Of a DNA stretch of 64,000 nucleotides, positions 49,971 to 60,838 are shown piece by piece; position 1 is the stretch's first letter; each line of letters opens with the position of its first letter. A model generated the notes under the pieces. The model searched no databases and was not told the DNA's origin. It saw only the letters and a list, made by a program, of their open reading frames with translations. The translations under genes and the position numbers were made by a program. Source of the stretch: Cylindrotheca closterium (Eukaryota > Bacillariophyta > Bacillariophyceae > Bacillariales > Bacillariaceae); assembly GCA_933822405.4 (NCBI GenBank), contig CAKOGP040002025.1, positions 172,990 to 236,989 of the forward strand, given 5' to 3'.

Positions 49971-51485
49971 ATGCCTCAATCAAGTGTCGAAGACATTGAT
50001 GCTCCTCCTGAGAAGATCATATCTGAAGCCCTTCAGAGCCTTTCCTTGAAGGAACGGGAGCATGCATATGAAGATATTCATGGCGTCAGCAAACCCATTC
50101 CGGAGACGGACGATTTGGTGTCCACGTCACTTGATCGGATGGCAGCGGAAATCGAAAAGATTGAGGAGAAATCGGCGTATGAGCAAGCGAAAAATCTTTC
50201 CGAGGACATTGTTACCAAGCGAGAGACTCGACTTGGCTTTCTCCGAGCAGACTCCTTTAATCCAAAGAAAGCTGCCGATCGATATGTAAAATACTTTGAG
50301 CAACGACTTGCTCTCTTTGGACCGGAGAAGCTTGTTCAAGATGTTACGTTGGACGACTTTGACGAAAAGACAATGGAAACATTGTCACGAGGTATTTTGC
50401 AGATACTCCCGAACCGCGACTCGCGAGGGAGAGCGATTGTTGTAGTGTCAGCAGCGTTCTTCAGTTCTTCGCAATACACGGGGCATGACGCGGTTCTGAT
50501 ATGGGTAAGAAGTTCAATCAACACCTGCTGGAAGAATGATTTTTCTAAACATATCTTCTGTGCTAACATTGAGACATGTTCGAAAGGGTCAAATATTTTT
50601 CTACATGATGCTATCGCTTGCAGATGACGAAGAGACGCAAAGGAAGGGGGTTGTGCTCATCAACTACTCTCTAGATGCTAGACCGCGAAATATGCAACTA
50701 CGTCGCAAGATTTTGTCTTGTAATGGAAAAAGCATCCAGTGCCTACCCATCAAGTTGCTGGGCGTCCATCTTTGCCACAATTCACCAATGGTCCAACCTA
50801 TTCTTTCCTTCATTGCGCGCTGTAACGGGACTGCCGTCAGCGTGAGAATCAGGCCTCACGAAGGTAGGCCAATTTGTGCAATCTTTGTGGTGATGGCTGA
50901 CACATGCTTTTTTCTATTGGCCTCTCACATTTACTTTTATGTCTGGTGTGGCGCGGTCCAGGTTCACACAGCGAATGTCAATACAGTCTCATTTCATTTG
51001 GGATTCCAATCAAATCATTTCCTATTTCTATTGACGGTGGGCTAATGTTGTCAAATCACAACAAATGGATACAAAAAAGAGGACTCAAAGAAAAGTACCG
51101 GGCGAACAAATCATTACCGCTAGGGAAATCCATTGATCTGCCATCCACGACGGATGTACTGCTGGGCCGAGGAAGACCTTTCAATTTTCACCCGGGGAAT
51201 AGACTACTCCACGAGATTGTCGAGACGTACTATGACCAATACAACAGTGCTCCCAGAGAGGAAAAGACAAAAATTTCGGAAGACGTTGTTGCCATTGTAC
51301 ATAGATATGATGGGCACTTTTTGAAACAAGACGCAGATGCAGGTGTTTGGGTAGAAGTGTCAAATTTGGAGGCCAGAAACAAGGTGAATCATAGCTTCCG
51401 ACGAAAGCGGGAATTTGATCTGAAAGCTGCTGGAAAGAAGGTTGCAGTTGGGAAAGAAGGTCAAGAAAAGAGGCTGAAGGTATAG
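49971..51485 (+). CDS. Protein with Sec14-like N-terminal region fused to a DUF6824 domain
   Basis: Three exons (49971-50504, 50587-50863, 50962-51485) join in phase across GT-AG introns of 82 and 98 bp to give 444 residues. Residues 95-320 follow a pattern I associate with a large diatom family sometimes annotated as CRAL-TRIO/Sec14-like: NPKKAADRYVKYFEQRLALFG, LPNRDSRGRAIVV, EETQRKGVVLINYSL, LPIKLLGVHLCHN and (after splice 2) HEGSHSECQYSLISFGIP. Residues 330-425 are a DUF6824 domain: TDVLLGRGRPFNFHPGNRLL, YDGHFLKQDADAGVWVEVS and ARNKVNHSFRRKRE. The second domain is common in diatoms and of unknown role. The acceptor of intron 1 (GAAAG|GG) was chosen by phase and is the least certain site. 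Confidence 0.75.
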
Positions 51486-52626
51486 CTCGGCAACTTTAGT
51501 GAACATGTCGCAGCTTGACTAAAATAACGATACAGTTGGTTACGGTAGTATGAAGTTCGTGGAATCGCTCTCGACAATCAGACTGAAGTTTCCTCTTCCA
51601 TTGTGTTAACCGTAACATCAATCTCTGTGTATCCTTTGGATCGTGCTGTCATTGCCCTAGCACATCGGCATAGGAACAGCGTTACCTCTACACCATGTGT
51701 CTTCATTTCCTCCCTCGTCGGAATCGGTTGTGACGAAAGGAGTTCACCAGCCAGATTCGATCGGGCTGCAATTTCAAACATAACACCTTGGATGGAACAA
51801 GATGGTGTAAGTCCGTTGGTGTCAACAGTAGCTATTAATAGTAGTACTTTTCATAGCATGAGAGCATACAGTAATGCCACTCGCCTTTCGTGGATTCACC
51901 CAATGAGAGTACTGTATAGATTCACGTTTTCCGACCCCGATTGCGACGAAGAATAAACCCGAACATCACTTTTGTCTGCCATGCATGTCGCACATTCCCT
52001 CGCGCACGCAGCGAGGCCTTTCCGCTCCTCTCTCCAAAACGATTTGGAGAGACACTAAGAAATTCCCATTCCAAAATTGCATACAGGATTCTTCGACTTA
52101 ACGAACGATTCGACAGAAAATGCATGACAATAAGTAAATCAGACCATCACGAAGTGTGCAGTCACGACTTTAATAAAAAAGGGCCCATTGATAAAAATCT
52201 CAACGATCGGAATATCCCAACATACTTCTGTGAACGCCACGTAGGCAGGATGTCTACTAGAGTCTACGGCAAGAACTCGAATACGACCCCTTTTTTTCCG
52301 TGGATTTCTCTCTTTTTGTGTCGTGCCGTTGTCTACTGCCGTTTGACTGAAGTCCAGCAGCAAGGGCAAAAACAGGACTAGCCACGAAAACAGGAGGAAG
52401 ACGATATCAGCGCAAAAGAGTTGTTCTTTCTTTTTGCACACACACAACCACACCAACACAAACCAAACACATCCCGTCATACACACCAAACGGCTCCACC
52501 ATTACTTCATCAAGGTCATCAGAAACGGAGCTATCTCCTACTAGCCAAAAGGGGGGACAGAAGAAGAAAGGTCTCTTTCAGCATTTGGTACGAATCGCTT
52601 CGGAACGTAAGCAACCTCCTCCTTCC
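51486..52626. other. Intergenic, 1141 bp
   Basis: No reading frame looks like a protein. A perfect 9-bp stem with 4-base loop (CTCTCCAAA-ACGA-TTTGGAGAG) lies at about 52029-52050. A CACA-rich stretch just left of 52500 is probably 5' UTR of the MORN gene. Confidence 0.45.
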
Positions 52627-53481
52627 ATGGTGGCTTTGACGGATCCCGAAACCGACTTTTCCGGGGCTCTGAGACACTCTTCAGTACTCGGAATGTCGCC
52701 GGGAGAGGAGTATCAATCCAGCAGCAGTTTTGAATCGAGCGAGTTTCTCAAAATGCCGGTGGACAATTCACTCATGTCGGACAATATGGGAAATCAAGGC
52801 TTGTACAAAGGAACCGTCATGAAAAAGACGGGCAAGCCGCACGGCAAAGGAACAATGGCTTACTCAACCTGTGACTTGATATATTCAGGACAATGGGTGG
52901 AGGGAGATTGGTCAGGCTTTGGCAAGCTTACGGACACTTCCACAGGAATGGAATACGAAGGAGGCTTTTTGGATAATCGCAAACACGGACTTGGTGTCAT
53001 TACTTATCAAGATGGAAGAGTATACGATGCCTCCTTTCAACTGGGGAAAATGTGTCACAAAGGACATTTGACATGGCCGGATGGCTGCAAATATTGGGGC
53101 AACTGGAACGATGATGGAGTTCCGCACGGAAGAGGAAAGAAGGACTTTACGGATGGTTCCAGTTACGATGGAGAATTTGATAATGGTGTCTTTCAAGGCC
53201 ACGGACGAATGACTTATCCAGACGGATCATGGCATTTGGGGGAATGGCAAGATGGTGTAGCGAATGGATTGGGAATGCGAGTGCGAAAAGATGGAAAACT
53301 CGTTCACGAAGGAATGTATTGTCACGGAAATTCACTTACGGTATCTTCATTACCACCTGAATATCAAGAAAAGTCATCAGGGGAATTCCTTCTCTATAGA
53401 TCAAGCGTAACAGATGGAAGGACACTGGAGGGGCCACTGCCGAATGACATTACAATGAGAAAACTACAATTCAAGTGCTGA
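52627..53481 (+). CDS. MORN-repeat protein
   Basis: A single exon; the first in-frame ATG is at 52627, giving 284 residues. After a Ser/acidic N-terminus of about 60 residues, seven or so MORN units run to about residue 235: YKGTV..KTGKPHGKGTM, YSGQWVEGDWSGFGKL, YEGGFLDNRKHGLGVITY, WGNWNDDGVPHGRGKKDF, YDGEFDNGVFQGHGRMTYPDG and HLGEWQDGVANGLGMRV. MORN repeats often bind phospholipids or act as membrane-cytoskeleton scaffolds. No kinase or other catalytic domain follows; the C-terminal 50 residues have no known fold. There is no signal peptide. Confidence 0.9.
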   Translation: MVALTDPETDFSGALRHSSVLGMSPGEEYQSSSSFESSEFLKMPVDNSLMSDNMGNQGLYKGTVMKKTGKPHGKGTMAYSTCDLIYSGQWVEGDWSGFGKLTDTSTGMEYEGGFLDNRKHGLGVITYQDGRVYDASFQLGKMCHKGHLTWPDGCKYWGNWNDDGVPHGRGKKDFTDGSSYDGEFDNGVFQGHGRMTYPDGSWHLGEWQDGVANGLGMRVRKDGKLVHEGMYCHGNSLTVSSLPPEYQEKSSGEFLLYRSSVTDGRTLEGPLPNDITMRKLQFKC

Positions 53482-53618
53482 ATTCCTATAATATATACCT
53501 GCCTACCTGCCTACCTACCTACCAACCTACCTTTCCTATTTACAAAATAGAGTTGCCGTTGAAATATAATATCCTAAAATCTTACTACTGTAGTACTCTT
53601 TTAAAAAGAAAAGAACAC
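53482..53618. repeat. CTAC microsatellite and spacer
   Basis: A CCTACCTGC/CTAC run at about 53498-53531 directly follows the MORN gene stop. Confidence 0.6.
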
Positions 53619-54165
53619 TGCAAAAACCGGGATTGCATTGGATGGTGGATAGGGTTGTGACTTGAAAAAGACGGCAGTTTGCTCTTTTGGGATCATGTCT
53701 CAATCTTACAGTATAATTTGGCTAGTGATTGTTTCATTCTTCTTCTAGTACTCTTGAACATACGGCCGCAGATAAACCGTTACACACCTCCTCCTCGTCG
53801 TCTGTTTTGCAGAAACCTGCAAAAACCGGGATTGCATTGGATAGTGGATTGGGTGGTGACTTTTAAAAAAGGCGGCAGTTTGTTCTTTTGTGATCGATTA
53901 TTAGTTCACAATCTTACATTAATTTGGCTCTAGTGATTGGTTCAAATCTTACTATTATTAATTTATTAATAGGATTACCTGCACTGGTACTCTTTGATAT
54001 TATGTATTAGCAGCACGGCACCAGGAGCAGATAAAAAGTTACACCCCTCGTCGTCTGTTTCGCAGAAACCTGCAAAACCGGGATTGCATTGGATGGTGGA
54101 TTGGGTTGTGACTTAAAAACGACGGCGGTATGCTCTTTAGTGATTGATTAGTTCACTAGCTTGCT
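53619..54165 (+). repeat. Tandem noncoding repeat, two and a half units of 200-250 bp
   Basis: TGCAAAA(A)CCGGGATTGCATT starts at 53619, 53818 and 54071. Each unit continues GGAT(G/A)GTGGAT, GGTTGTGACTT (GGTGGTGACTT in unit 2), a GGCAGTTTG or GGCGGTATG block, TTGGCT(C)TAGTGATTG, and ends CGTCGTCTGTTT(T/C)GCAGAAACC. Unit lengths are 199 and 253 bp; the third is cut short. The 351 bp after it (54166-54516) shows nothing recognised. Confidence 0.85.
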
Positions 54166-54516
54166 TGGTGCTGTTATTGCCTTCACAGAAACGCAATAAG
54201 GGTACAAAGTTCAACCAATAAATGTTGGGGGAGGGGATTGCTACCCGGTATCATTCATTTTTGATCACATGGACTGTATAGTACAGTATTAGCTTTCCCC
54301 TCTGCAACGAAGGAGAACGTGAAGGAGAGAACACTTCTCTTCGTGCATGAACTCTACAACCTTCACCCGGTCACTACTAGACGTTTCTGCTCAGGATTAT
54401 TGGTCGAAGAACGAGAACCAAAAGCCCAAAGCACTTTCTTATCATTACTATTTTAACCAGCCTCCATTATGGGACAGATATACTGGTAGTCGCTCAGAAT
54501 GATCCAAGAGGAGCCG

Positions 54517-56077
54517 TTAGATGCTATCATACATCGTTTGGGGTGGTGGTCCGTCGAGCCGCTCTGTTGGTGATGGTGATAATGATGAAGCTGATATTCT
54601 GGATGAAATGAAGGATACCACTATCCCAAAGAAGACACCGAGCAAAACGAGGACGAAAGCCGATTGTTGCTCGAATGATCCACCACCAGCACCAACAAAA
54701 TCATCATCAGATATGGCATTCACCGGTGGTGCTTCCTCGCTGGCATGGCTAGTCGCAGAGTCAGCACTACCAATGGTAAAGTCCATGTCTATCTCTGTCG
54801 GCCAGTACCATTCGTCACCTTCGTCATTATGTCGTAAGGCAGCTTCTGCTATCCGTCCCGCCAAGGATATCAAGTAATCAGATTCTTCCAAGCCATCGAT
54901 GAACCTGGGGGGGATGCCGGAAAGACCAACCTTTGCTCCTAATAGGGCTCCTACCAAACTAGTACGCATGGTATTTTGCCCACCACCATTGATGGAACAC
55001 AATACAGCATCTTCAAAGTCGTTTGGAAATCGAGCGGTGCAGTAATAGGCGGATGAAAGAGACGCGAAAAAGGCACAAAACTGACCGTACAACAAAACTC
55101 CGCGGTGAGCCGGCTTGATTGATTTCTTGAATTCCTTTACTCCGTCTGCAATAGAACCAAACCTGAGGGAAGAATGTGAGGCAAAACATAACTATATACA
55201 GAGCCAGCTAGTAGTCATCCTTCTTGTTCGACTCCATCAAAACTTACCACAACAAACTGTCTGGTTCGGTAAAGTGTCCGTAATCTGGATTCGAATCTTG
55301 AGTCGAGAGGAGCGATGTATATGGCAAAGCACGACCAGGCTGCTGATACAAAAAGTCTCGCATTTGATGAGTGAGTGGCACTCCTTGAATGGCGGCAGCC
55401 ACCATGCTGCCAAATGCCACCGAATGGGCTTGGACACTGCTGTCCATGGTCGCAGCCTTGGCATGCTTCTGAATTGCCACAGCCATTTTCTTGGGGTTTT
55501 GGTAGTACAAAGGGGCAATTAACGCGGCTCGGACAACGGCATCTGGAGTATCACTGCGGGGCGAAGCGCAATCCGACCATGGCCTTTTCTGAACGATTCG
55601 GCAATCATAAATGTCGCAGACTGACTTGTCTGTCCAACCATGAGATCCACCTTGTCGAGTACCATCCATAGCAGGATCACGAAGAATAACCTTCTCAAAA
55701 CGATCAAAGAAATCATTTTGATTCAATTCCAAATTCTCAGCCAGACTTTCCAGTAGCAATTTGTCAATCACACCTTGCTGTTCCAGCTGCCCAGCTTTCA
55801 ATTTCCCTCGTCCCGGGGCATTCTCCGTCCCAGAATGATAGCTTCCTGGTAGAGGATCCAAATAGTCTGTGACAAATCCTCGATCGGCTTCTAGCTTTGC
55901 TAGATCGTATTGCCAGTGAACGCCAACACCCAAGGCATCTCCAATGAAAACACCGATGATGGCACCCTGAATGCGATCTTTCAACTCCTCCGCATCGGAA
56001 CTGGCAGACAAATGTTGAGTACCCTTGGTTCCTGTTGATATTACGAAGAGGGTAAGGAAGATGATTGAGGTTAACAT
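54517..56077 (-). CDS. Secreted, membrane-anchored ADP-ribosylglycohydrolase-family protein
   Basis: Two exons (56077-55248, then 55162-54517), 85-bp GTAAGT...CAG intron, phase 2; 491 residues. A signal peptide (LTSIIFLTLFVISTGTKG) precedes the DraG/ARH-type helical domain: DRIQGAIIGVFIGDALGVGVHWQYD (about 34-58), DTPDAVVRAALIAPLYY, QAHSVAFGSMVAAAIQG and, after the splice, NDFEDAVLCSINGGGQNTMRTSLVGALLGAKVG. In active enzymes the last motif reads GGDTDT and its Asp residues bind metal. Here it is GGGQNT, so hydrolase activity is doubtful. A C-terminal helix (AFVLVLLGVFFGIVVSFIS, about 448-466) anchors it with a short cytosolic tail. It may be a lumenal or cell-surface pseudoenzyme. Confidence 0.85.
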
Positions 56078-57047
56078 GCTACGAATAGTCGCAACATTGG
56101 TTGAAAGATTCAGAAAGATATTTGTGTTGAGTGAGAGTTCGAGAGCGAGTGACAGTTGTCTGCGATGATGAGATTATGCTTCATCAAAATTGGATACGAA
56201 GTCGAACGGGTCGTTTTTTATGGAGCCCGGCTGAAGGACAGGCAGCATTATATCGTATTCTGAATTCTGAGGCATTGCCCAACAACAACAATACCGCATT
56301 ATAAATACTTGTTTCCCTCTTGCAGCCCCAGAGTTCTTATCCTCTTAGATTCACGATACATGAAAAGATATTTCCTTCTTGCGATTCAAGAGTTCGTATC
56401 CTTTTAGATCCACGGACGAGAAGATACGCGATTCATTCTCATTTTCAATTTTCAATGATTCATTCCACGAACCCTTTAATCACCAGTTTCTGGCAGAGTC
56501 AAGAACAGCTGCTTCTGGTGGACTATCCTCCGCAACTTTTGGTGCACTGTTCTCAATTTTAAAAAGTTAGGAGAATCTTGGGCCTGGAATCGTGAGTACC
56601 TGGTACTACACAACAGAACCTCCACACTTTCGCCACATTGAGTTCTCGTACTCAATTAGATCCGCGAGGCGACTGTGAAGCTCGTTCTCATTATCACGTT
56701 CGGCTCAGGTCAGCAGCCAGTGGAAATGTAGCTGAGATTTCGGGTTATCTCTCCGACACCACAAGTGATCTTTCCGATATTGCCAATTCAGTGGTGTGAA
56801 AAAGGTTCGCAAATATCAATTGCGCCATGCAACTCACTTTGATACGAAGTATTGCGAAAAGAACATGTTCCTGCGGTTCTTTTTCGCACGAAGCGAATTG
56901 GTTGACCGTTTTGCCTCGAAGAGATCCGAAAAAGACCACAAAAACAAGCTTCTGCTGTGTTCAACCATAAAAAAATACTAGACACGTTTCGATCCCACAA
57001 AAACCAGAGTTTGCACAGAATTTTCGATCAGAAACAAAACAAATATC
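56078..57047. other. Intergenic, 970 bp, with a short dispersed repeat
   Basis: AGAGTTC(T/G)TATCC(T/)..TTAGAT(T/C)CACG occurs near 56331 and 56389, with a looser copy at about 56640 (GAGTTCTCGTACTCAATTAGATCC). No gene is supported. Confidence 0.45.
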
Positions 57048-57410
57048 ATGATTGCAACAGCCCAAATGAACTACAGCAGCACGATGGACAAGGTTGTCAC
57101 CTCTGTTGATTTACGAAAGGGGAAGAAGACCAACAAAGCAATGCGGGACCTTTGGGGGCTGTCTTCAGCCCACCATCGACGGCCAACAATGGCAGAGGAT
57201 GGTTCAATTGCCAAATCATATTGGCCAGAACTTGTCGGAAGCAGAGTTGATGAAGCCAAGCAACTGCTTACCAGAAACCAGCCATATCTCTTGATTGAAG
57301 TGGTTGGTTTGGACCACACCGATGACTTGACAATGGAATACCACGCTCAGCGCGTACAATTGTTTGTGGATGACATGGATGTGATCATCTATGCACCCCA
57401 AATTGGGTAG
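57048..57410 (+). CDS. Potato inhibitor I (CI-2-like) serine protease inhibitor
   Basis: A single exon of 120 residues. Residues 58-120 match the potato inhibitor I family along their whole length: SYWPELVGSRVDEAKQLL, the reactive loop TMEYHAQRV (about 95-103), strand QLFVDDMDVI and the terminal PQIG. The predicted P1-P1' bond is Met96-Glu97, as in barley CI-2, which suggests inhibition of chymotrypsin- or subtilisin-type proteases. The buttressing Arg102 is kept. There is no disulfide pair and no signal peptide. The N-terminal 55 residues are basic and may be disordered or a weak targeting sequence. It is probably intracellular unless the leader acts as a transit peptide. Confidence 0.92.
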   Translation: MIATAQMNYSSTMDKVVTSVDLRKGKKTNKAMRDLWGLSSAHHRRPTMAEDGSIAKSYWPELVGSRVDEAKQLLTRNQPYLLIEVVGLDHTDDLTMEYHAQRVQLFVDDMDVIIYAPQIG

Positions 57411-57755
57411 AAGAATACTACTGTATTTGAAACAAAACAAAACCTCCGCTTGCACGCCCCCATCCCAATCCTTTGTTGGAAGATTCGTGGTTCCAACGAA
57501 CGATTGACGATACGGATGAAGGAAGCTGCAAGACCGATGCATGTAATCATTTTAGGCAATAGATATAATATATGATAAAAGATAGATAGTACTATAATCA
57601 TCTAACATTTCTCCATTGAAAATAACCCCTATTCGAATACGACATGCCCAGTAGTTAGCCGTCTGGAGATGATGACGACGATGACGATGATGATTCAGAA
57701 TAAAACCCACCAAGTGCCAGAACCATTCAAAAATCTCCGCCAAAAGTTTTAGGCA
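57411..57755. other. Intergenic, convergent 3' ends, 345 bp
   Basis: A short GAC/GATGAC run near 57668. Nothing else seen. Confidence 0.4.
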
Positions 57756-59047
57756 TTAACATGGCAATAGGTATTCCGGATGTGTCCCACCATATTCTAT
57801 TGGCAAGACCGAGATATCCATATCCTCTTGCAGATTTATAAGTTTGGCACAAAAGCCAACCTTTGCGGCCGTCTTTTCGTCCAGCATAGGCTTGATCAAT
57901 CTCCAGGCCGATTCGAATCCCAATGGAGAGTTCACGAGCATTACTTTCCGCAGCCGTTCCGGATATTGGGATTGCGCCACATATATGAGTTTTACAATCA
58001 TGGCTCGTACATTCTTTCGAAAGACCAGAGACGGTGTGAATCCTTTCAGATCGAAAATCAAACAAAATTTCTGCGGAACTGGTTCTGGTTTCATGTTGTG
58101 AATCATGAGTTCCAGCATGAAGGAGACATATCGAACGTATTCGTCTACTCCGTCATCAAAAGAATCCTTTCCCTTATTGCCATCGTTTGCCCCACCGTAG
58201 GCATTGGGATCCCAATACTGCAGCTTGTAGTTGGACACCACACACCCCTCTTTGGTGTATCCACACAATCTCCAAGCTCCAGCTATTTAGTACATTATGT
58301 GAGTTAATAATACGTATCATTGCATTGAAGGATTGAAATATAAATGCATGGTTTATTGAGAAATGGAAGACAAAGAGACGAAGAAATGAGTGAGTTATCA
58401 TTCCGAGGAAGAATCAAACGATAGTCAGAGCATTGAATCATCAGCAGAATGCCAAAACAAAACTCACATGGCAGTGCATTTGGAATGTCCTTCGGTTTAA
58501 TTTCCTGCGGCTTCCATCTAGCACGGAAGCGAACTTGTTCAAAAAATAAGGAAGCAGAGTCTTGCAAGTCGTACTTGCGAGCAATCAAAATTCGCTGCAA
58601 ATGTTTTGGGTCCGCCATCATTTGTTGAACGACAAGTTTGCAATCCTCCAGGTTCAGTGGGCGACTGGATGCTGTTTGAACCATGGACTGTGGATCACTT
58701 TGCCATTGTTGATTCAAGTGTTCTGCAAAGGAAGCGATGTCAATATTTTCCACCTCGTCTTCATACTCTTTTGCCGTATCGTCAACATCAGAGAGGGAAG
58801 ACACACGGCAGGTTTGCAACATTGTAGGTTTTTCATTGGCTACCGTAATAGTAGAGGACCTCATTTCAAATGGAACTTGGACCGTGGAAAGGATTTGGAT
58901 TACATTGCCGTCATCATTGTAATTCAATGGAAAGCTTCCAGAGAGCAATGATAGAGAAGAAACGGAAACTCCTGTCGTGGTTCCGAGTGCCGATGATTTC
59001 GACGGCTGTGAACTGCTAAGACTCTTTCGGCTGCGAAGTATCCCCAT
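57756..59047 (-). CDS. CRAL-TRIO (Sec14-like) lipid-binding protein
   Basis: Two exons (59047-58468, then 58282-57756) with a 185-bp GTGAGT...TAG intron, phase 1; 368 residues. A Ser-rich N-terminus of about 110 residues precedes a CRAL_TRIO_N-like helical region (LVVQQMMADPKHLQRILIARKYDLQDSASLFFEQVRFRARW, about 138-178). After the splice the lipid-binding domain shows WRLCGYTKEGCVVSNYKLQYWDP, FCLIFDLKGFTPS, IVKLIYVAQSQYPERLRKVMLVNSPLGFESAWRLIKPMLDEKTAAKVGF and the ending LPIEYGGTHPEYL. These are the standard Sec14 landmarks (YPERL, N.P..F...W...KP.L...T..K, YGG). The family transfers or senses phosphoinositides and other lipids. It is probably cytosolic, and the ligand is not predictable. 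Confidence 0.93.
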
Positions 59048-59607
59048 GTTATTGCTCTAGTCAGTATTGGTTTTCAGAGTATGATTATGTCGGGTAGCCA
59101 CTGGCAAACAGATAGCAGCCACCACTAACTCTGAGAGACAGTGATGTCAATGAATGACAATTAATGAACTTTGATTGAATGACAAATGTGCGAACTATTC
59201 AAAACTACACTTTGTTGCCACCTCATCCTTTTGTGGTCGAAGCGGTCGAAGATTCTGGGCTATGTCTATCTATCATAGTCTCGTTTCTCGTCTCCTCATA
59301 ATTTTCTAACTACTGTATTTTCACTTTTTGAAGCCAATCCAAGCCATACTGGTAGCACTATTTCATCTTTTCTATTGTTACGCACTGTGGTGAATGACTG
59401 ACAATCTGAGGCTCATAAACAAAGGCACAGGTATTCAAAAAGTACCTCAATCGGTTTGGTCGAAGCAGTCGGAGGTACTCACCCGACTGTATCATATCAA
59501 ATCGCATCGGTAATAGCTATACATAATTTTTTTTGCGTCGCGGTAATATCTCATCTTTTCTATTGTTACACACCAGTATACTTAATCAAAACTTGTGACC
59601 ATTCTTT
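59048..59607. other. Intergenic, 560 bp
   Basis: TTTCTATTGTTAC(G/A)CAC occurs twice (near 59376 and 59558); similar sequence follows the second paralogue (near 62838). These are 3' flanks shared by the duplicated genes. No gene. Confidence 0.5.
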
Positions 59608-60426
59608 TCAACATGCAGCTGCACAGTAATTGGGTTGAAACGAGTAGATCACACTCAAAATATTTGACATGTAGCAGTTCCACAAGGTTTGTTGGGCGGG
59701 AGCGTTGGACGCGGGTGGATACTGCAGCAAGAGTTCTCGCAGTCGTTCAAAGCCCTTGTTGAATGGAATGTCTGATGCGCCAGACGCATTCCGTGGCGCC
59801 GCTAGGAGGCCGCACCGGGTTTGCTCGCAAATTGCCAGATTGTTCATAGCTGCTCGGAAGAATTGAATGTTGGACGACACTACATTCCTGTGAGCAGTCG
59901 CCTCCGAAGGCACCAAACGACGACGATTTGTTATCGCAAGGTCATACATCTGACTAGCCCTCTGCAGTAGATCATATTCGGGCCGGGATCCATCATTCAA
60001 TCTCCCTTCACCATGATCGATGTACGCGAGATGGCAAGCGAGCCCATAGTTGAAGAGCATTGCAATCAGGAGACTGGTATGCTGTCCTGTGACACAATTG
60101 TGAGATGATTTCAAATTTTCAGCAGTTCCAATGTTCGATAGTGGGACGACGAGTGGCCTTCGGTATACAAAGAAGGAAGAAGTGGGACCACACCCGTCGT
60201 CATCGTGGAGAGCTTCCACTGCTGGATACATCCATGTATCCAGAGAGCTAGAGTGGGCGTCGCCGCTATTGCCACTTGAAAGCTTAGGCATTTGAGTTAG
60301 ATGAGCCTGAAGCTGTCCCAAGCATGTTTTCAGTTTCTCCATTCCTTTGCCATATTCCTTTTGTACAATCAGAGCAGCTGACTCATTGCTCATTTCCATG
60401 ATTTGGTGAAGCTGTAGTTTGTTCAT
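59608..60426 (-). CDS. TPR-like helical protein, tandem paralogue 1
   Basis: The start MNKLQLHQIME at 60426 matches that of paralogue 2 (MNRLDLHQIME) and gives 272 residues; the frame stays open upstream but without similarity. Helical pairs resembling degenerate tetratricopeptide units are visible: ALIVQKEYGKGMEKLKTCLGQL (about 15-38), LLIAMLFNYGLACHLAYIDH, LLQRASQMYDLAITNRRRL, NIQFFRAAMNNLAICEQ and FNKGFERLRELLLQYPP. It resembles short TPR-like diatom proteins of unknown role as I recall them. It ends in a conserved Cys tail (NYCAAAC). Element 2 lies about 235 bp upstream and may have displaced the original promoter. Confidence 0.75.
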   Translation of the reverse strand: MNKLQLHQIMEMSNESAALIVQKEYGKGMEKLKTCLGQLQAHLTQMPKLSSGNSGDAHSSSLDTWMYPAVEALHDDDGCGPTSSFFVYRRPLVVPLSNIGTAENLKSSHNCVTGQHTSLLIAMLFNYGLACHLAYIDHGEGRLNDGSRPEYDLLQRASQMYDLAITNRRRLVPSEATAHRNVVSSNIQFFRAAMNNLAICEQTRCGLLAAPRNASGASDIPFNKGFERLRELLLQYPPASNAPAQQTLWNCYMSNILSVIYSFQPNYCAAAC

Positions 60427-60661
60427 GTTAAAAACTTTGTGGGAGTAGAAGACAAACAACAAAATGGAATCTCCGAGACGAGGGCGAACCAGAAAAGTTC
60501 CGACGTCGTCCTCTGGCCCGTCACGTAAAAAACGTAGTGGCGCGCCTGCCAGGACATTCCTTTGCGAGCTGGTCAAGCCTCCTTCAAATCGAACGGGTCG
60601 TGTTGGACACATGGTGGTGCCACCCGCAATGATCGGTCTATCCGCGAACACTCCAACATTT

Positions 60662-60794
60662 AACCGCGAATTGAAAAATTCGCTGCTATTTAACCGCGAA
60701 TTGAGAAATTCGCGGCTATTTAACCGCGAATTGCCTCCATTCGCCGTTGTGATAACCGCGAATTGAAAAAGCGCCGTTGCGTTAACCGCGAATT
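60662..60794 (+). repeat. Left palindrome array of element 2
   Basis: Five AACCGCGAATT units at 60662, 60692, 60722, 60754 and 60784. Confidence 0.9.
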
Positions 60795-60838
60795 GATATA
60801 TTCTAAAAATTCAGCAACAAAACCAAACAAATCCATCA

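Noticed and set aside
51603..52381. Two overlapping plus-strand frames of 117 and 146 codons in the 1.1-kb spacer
   Set aside because: Composition is not protein-like, no signal or domain is seen, and they overlap each other in different frames.
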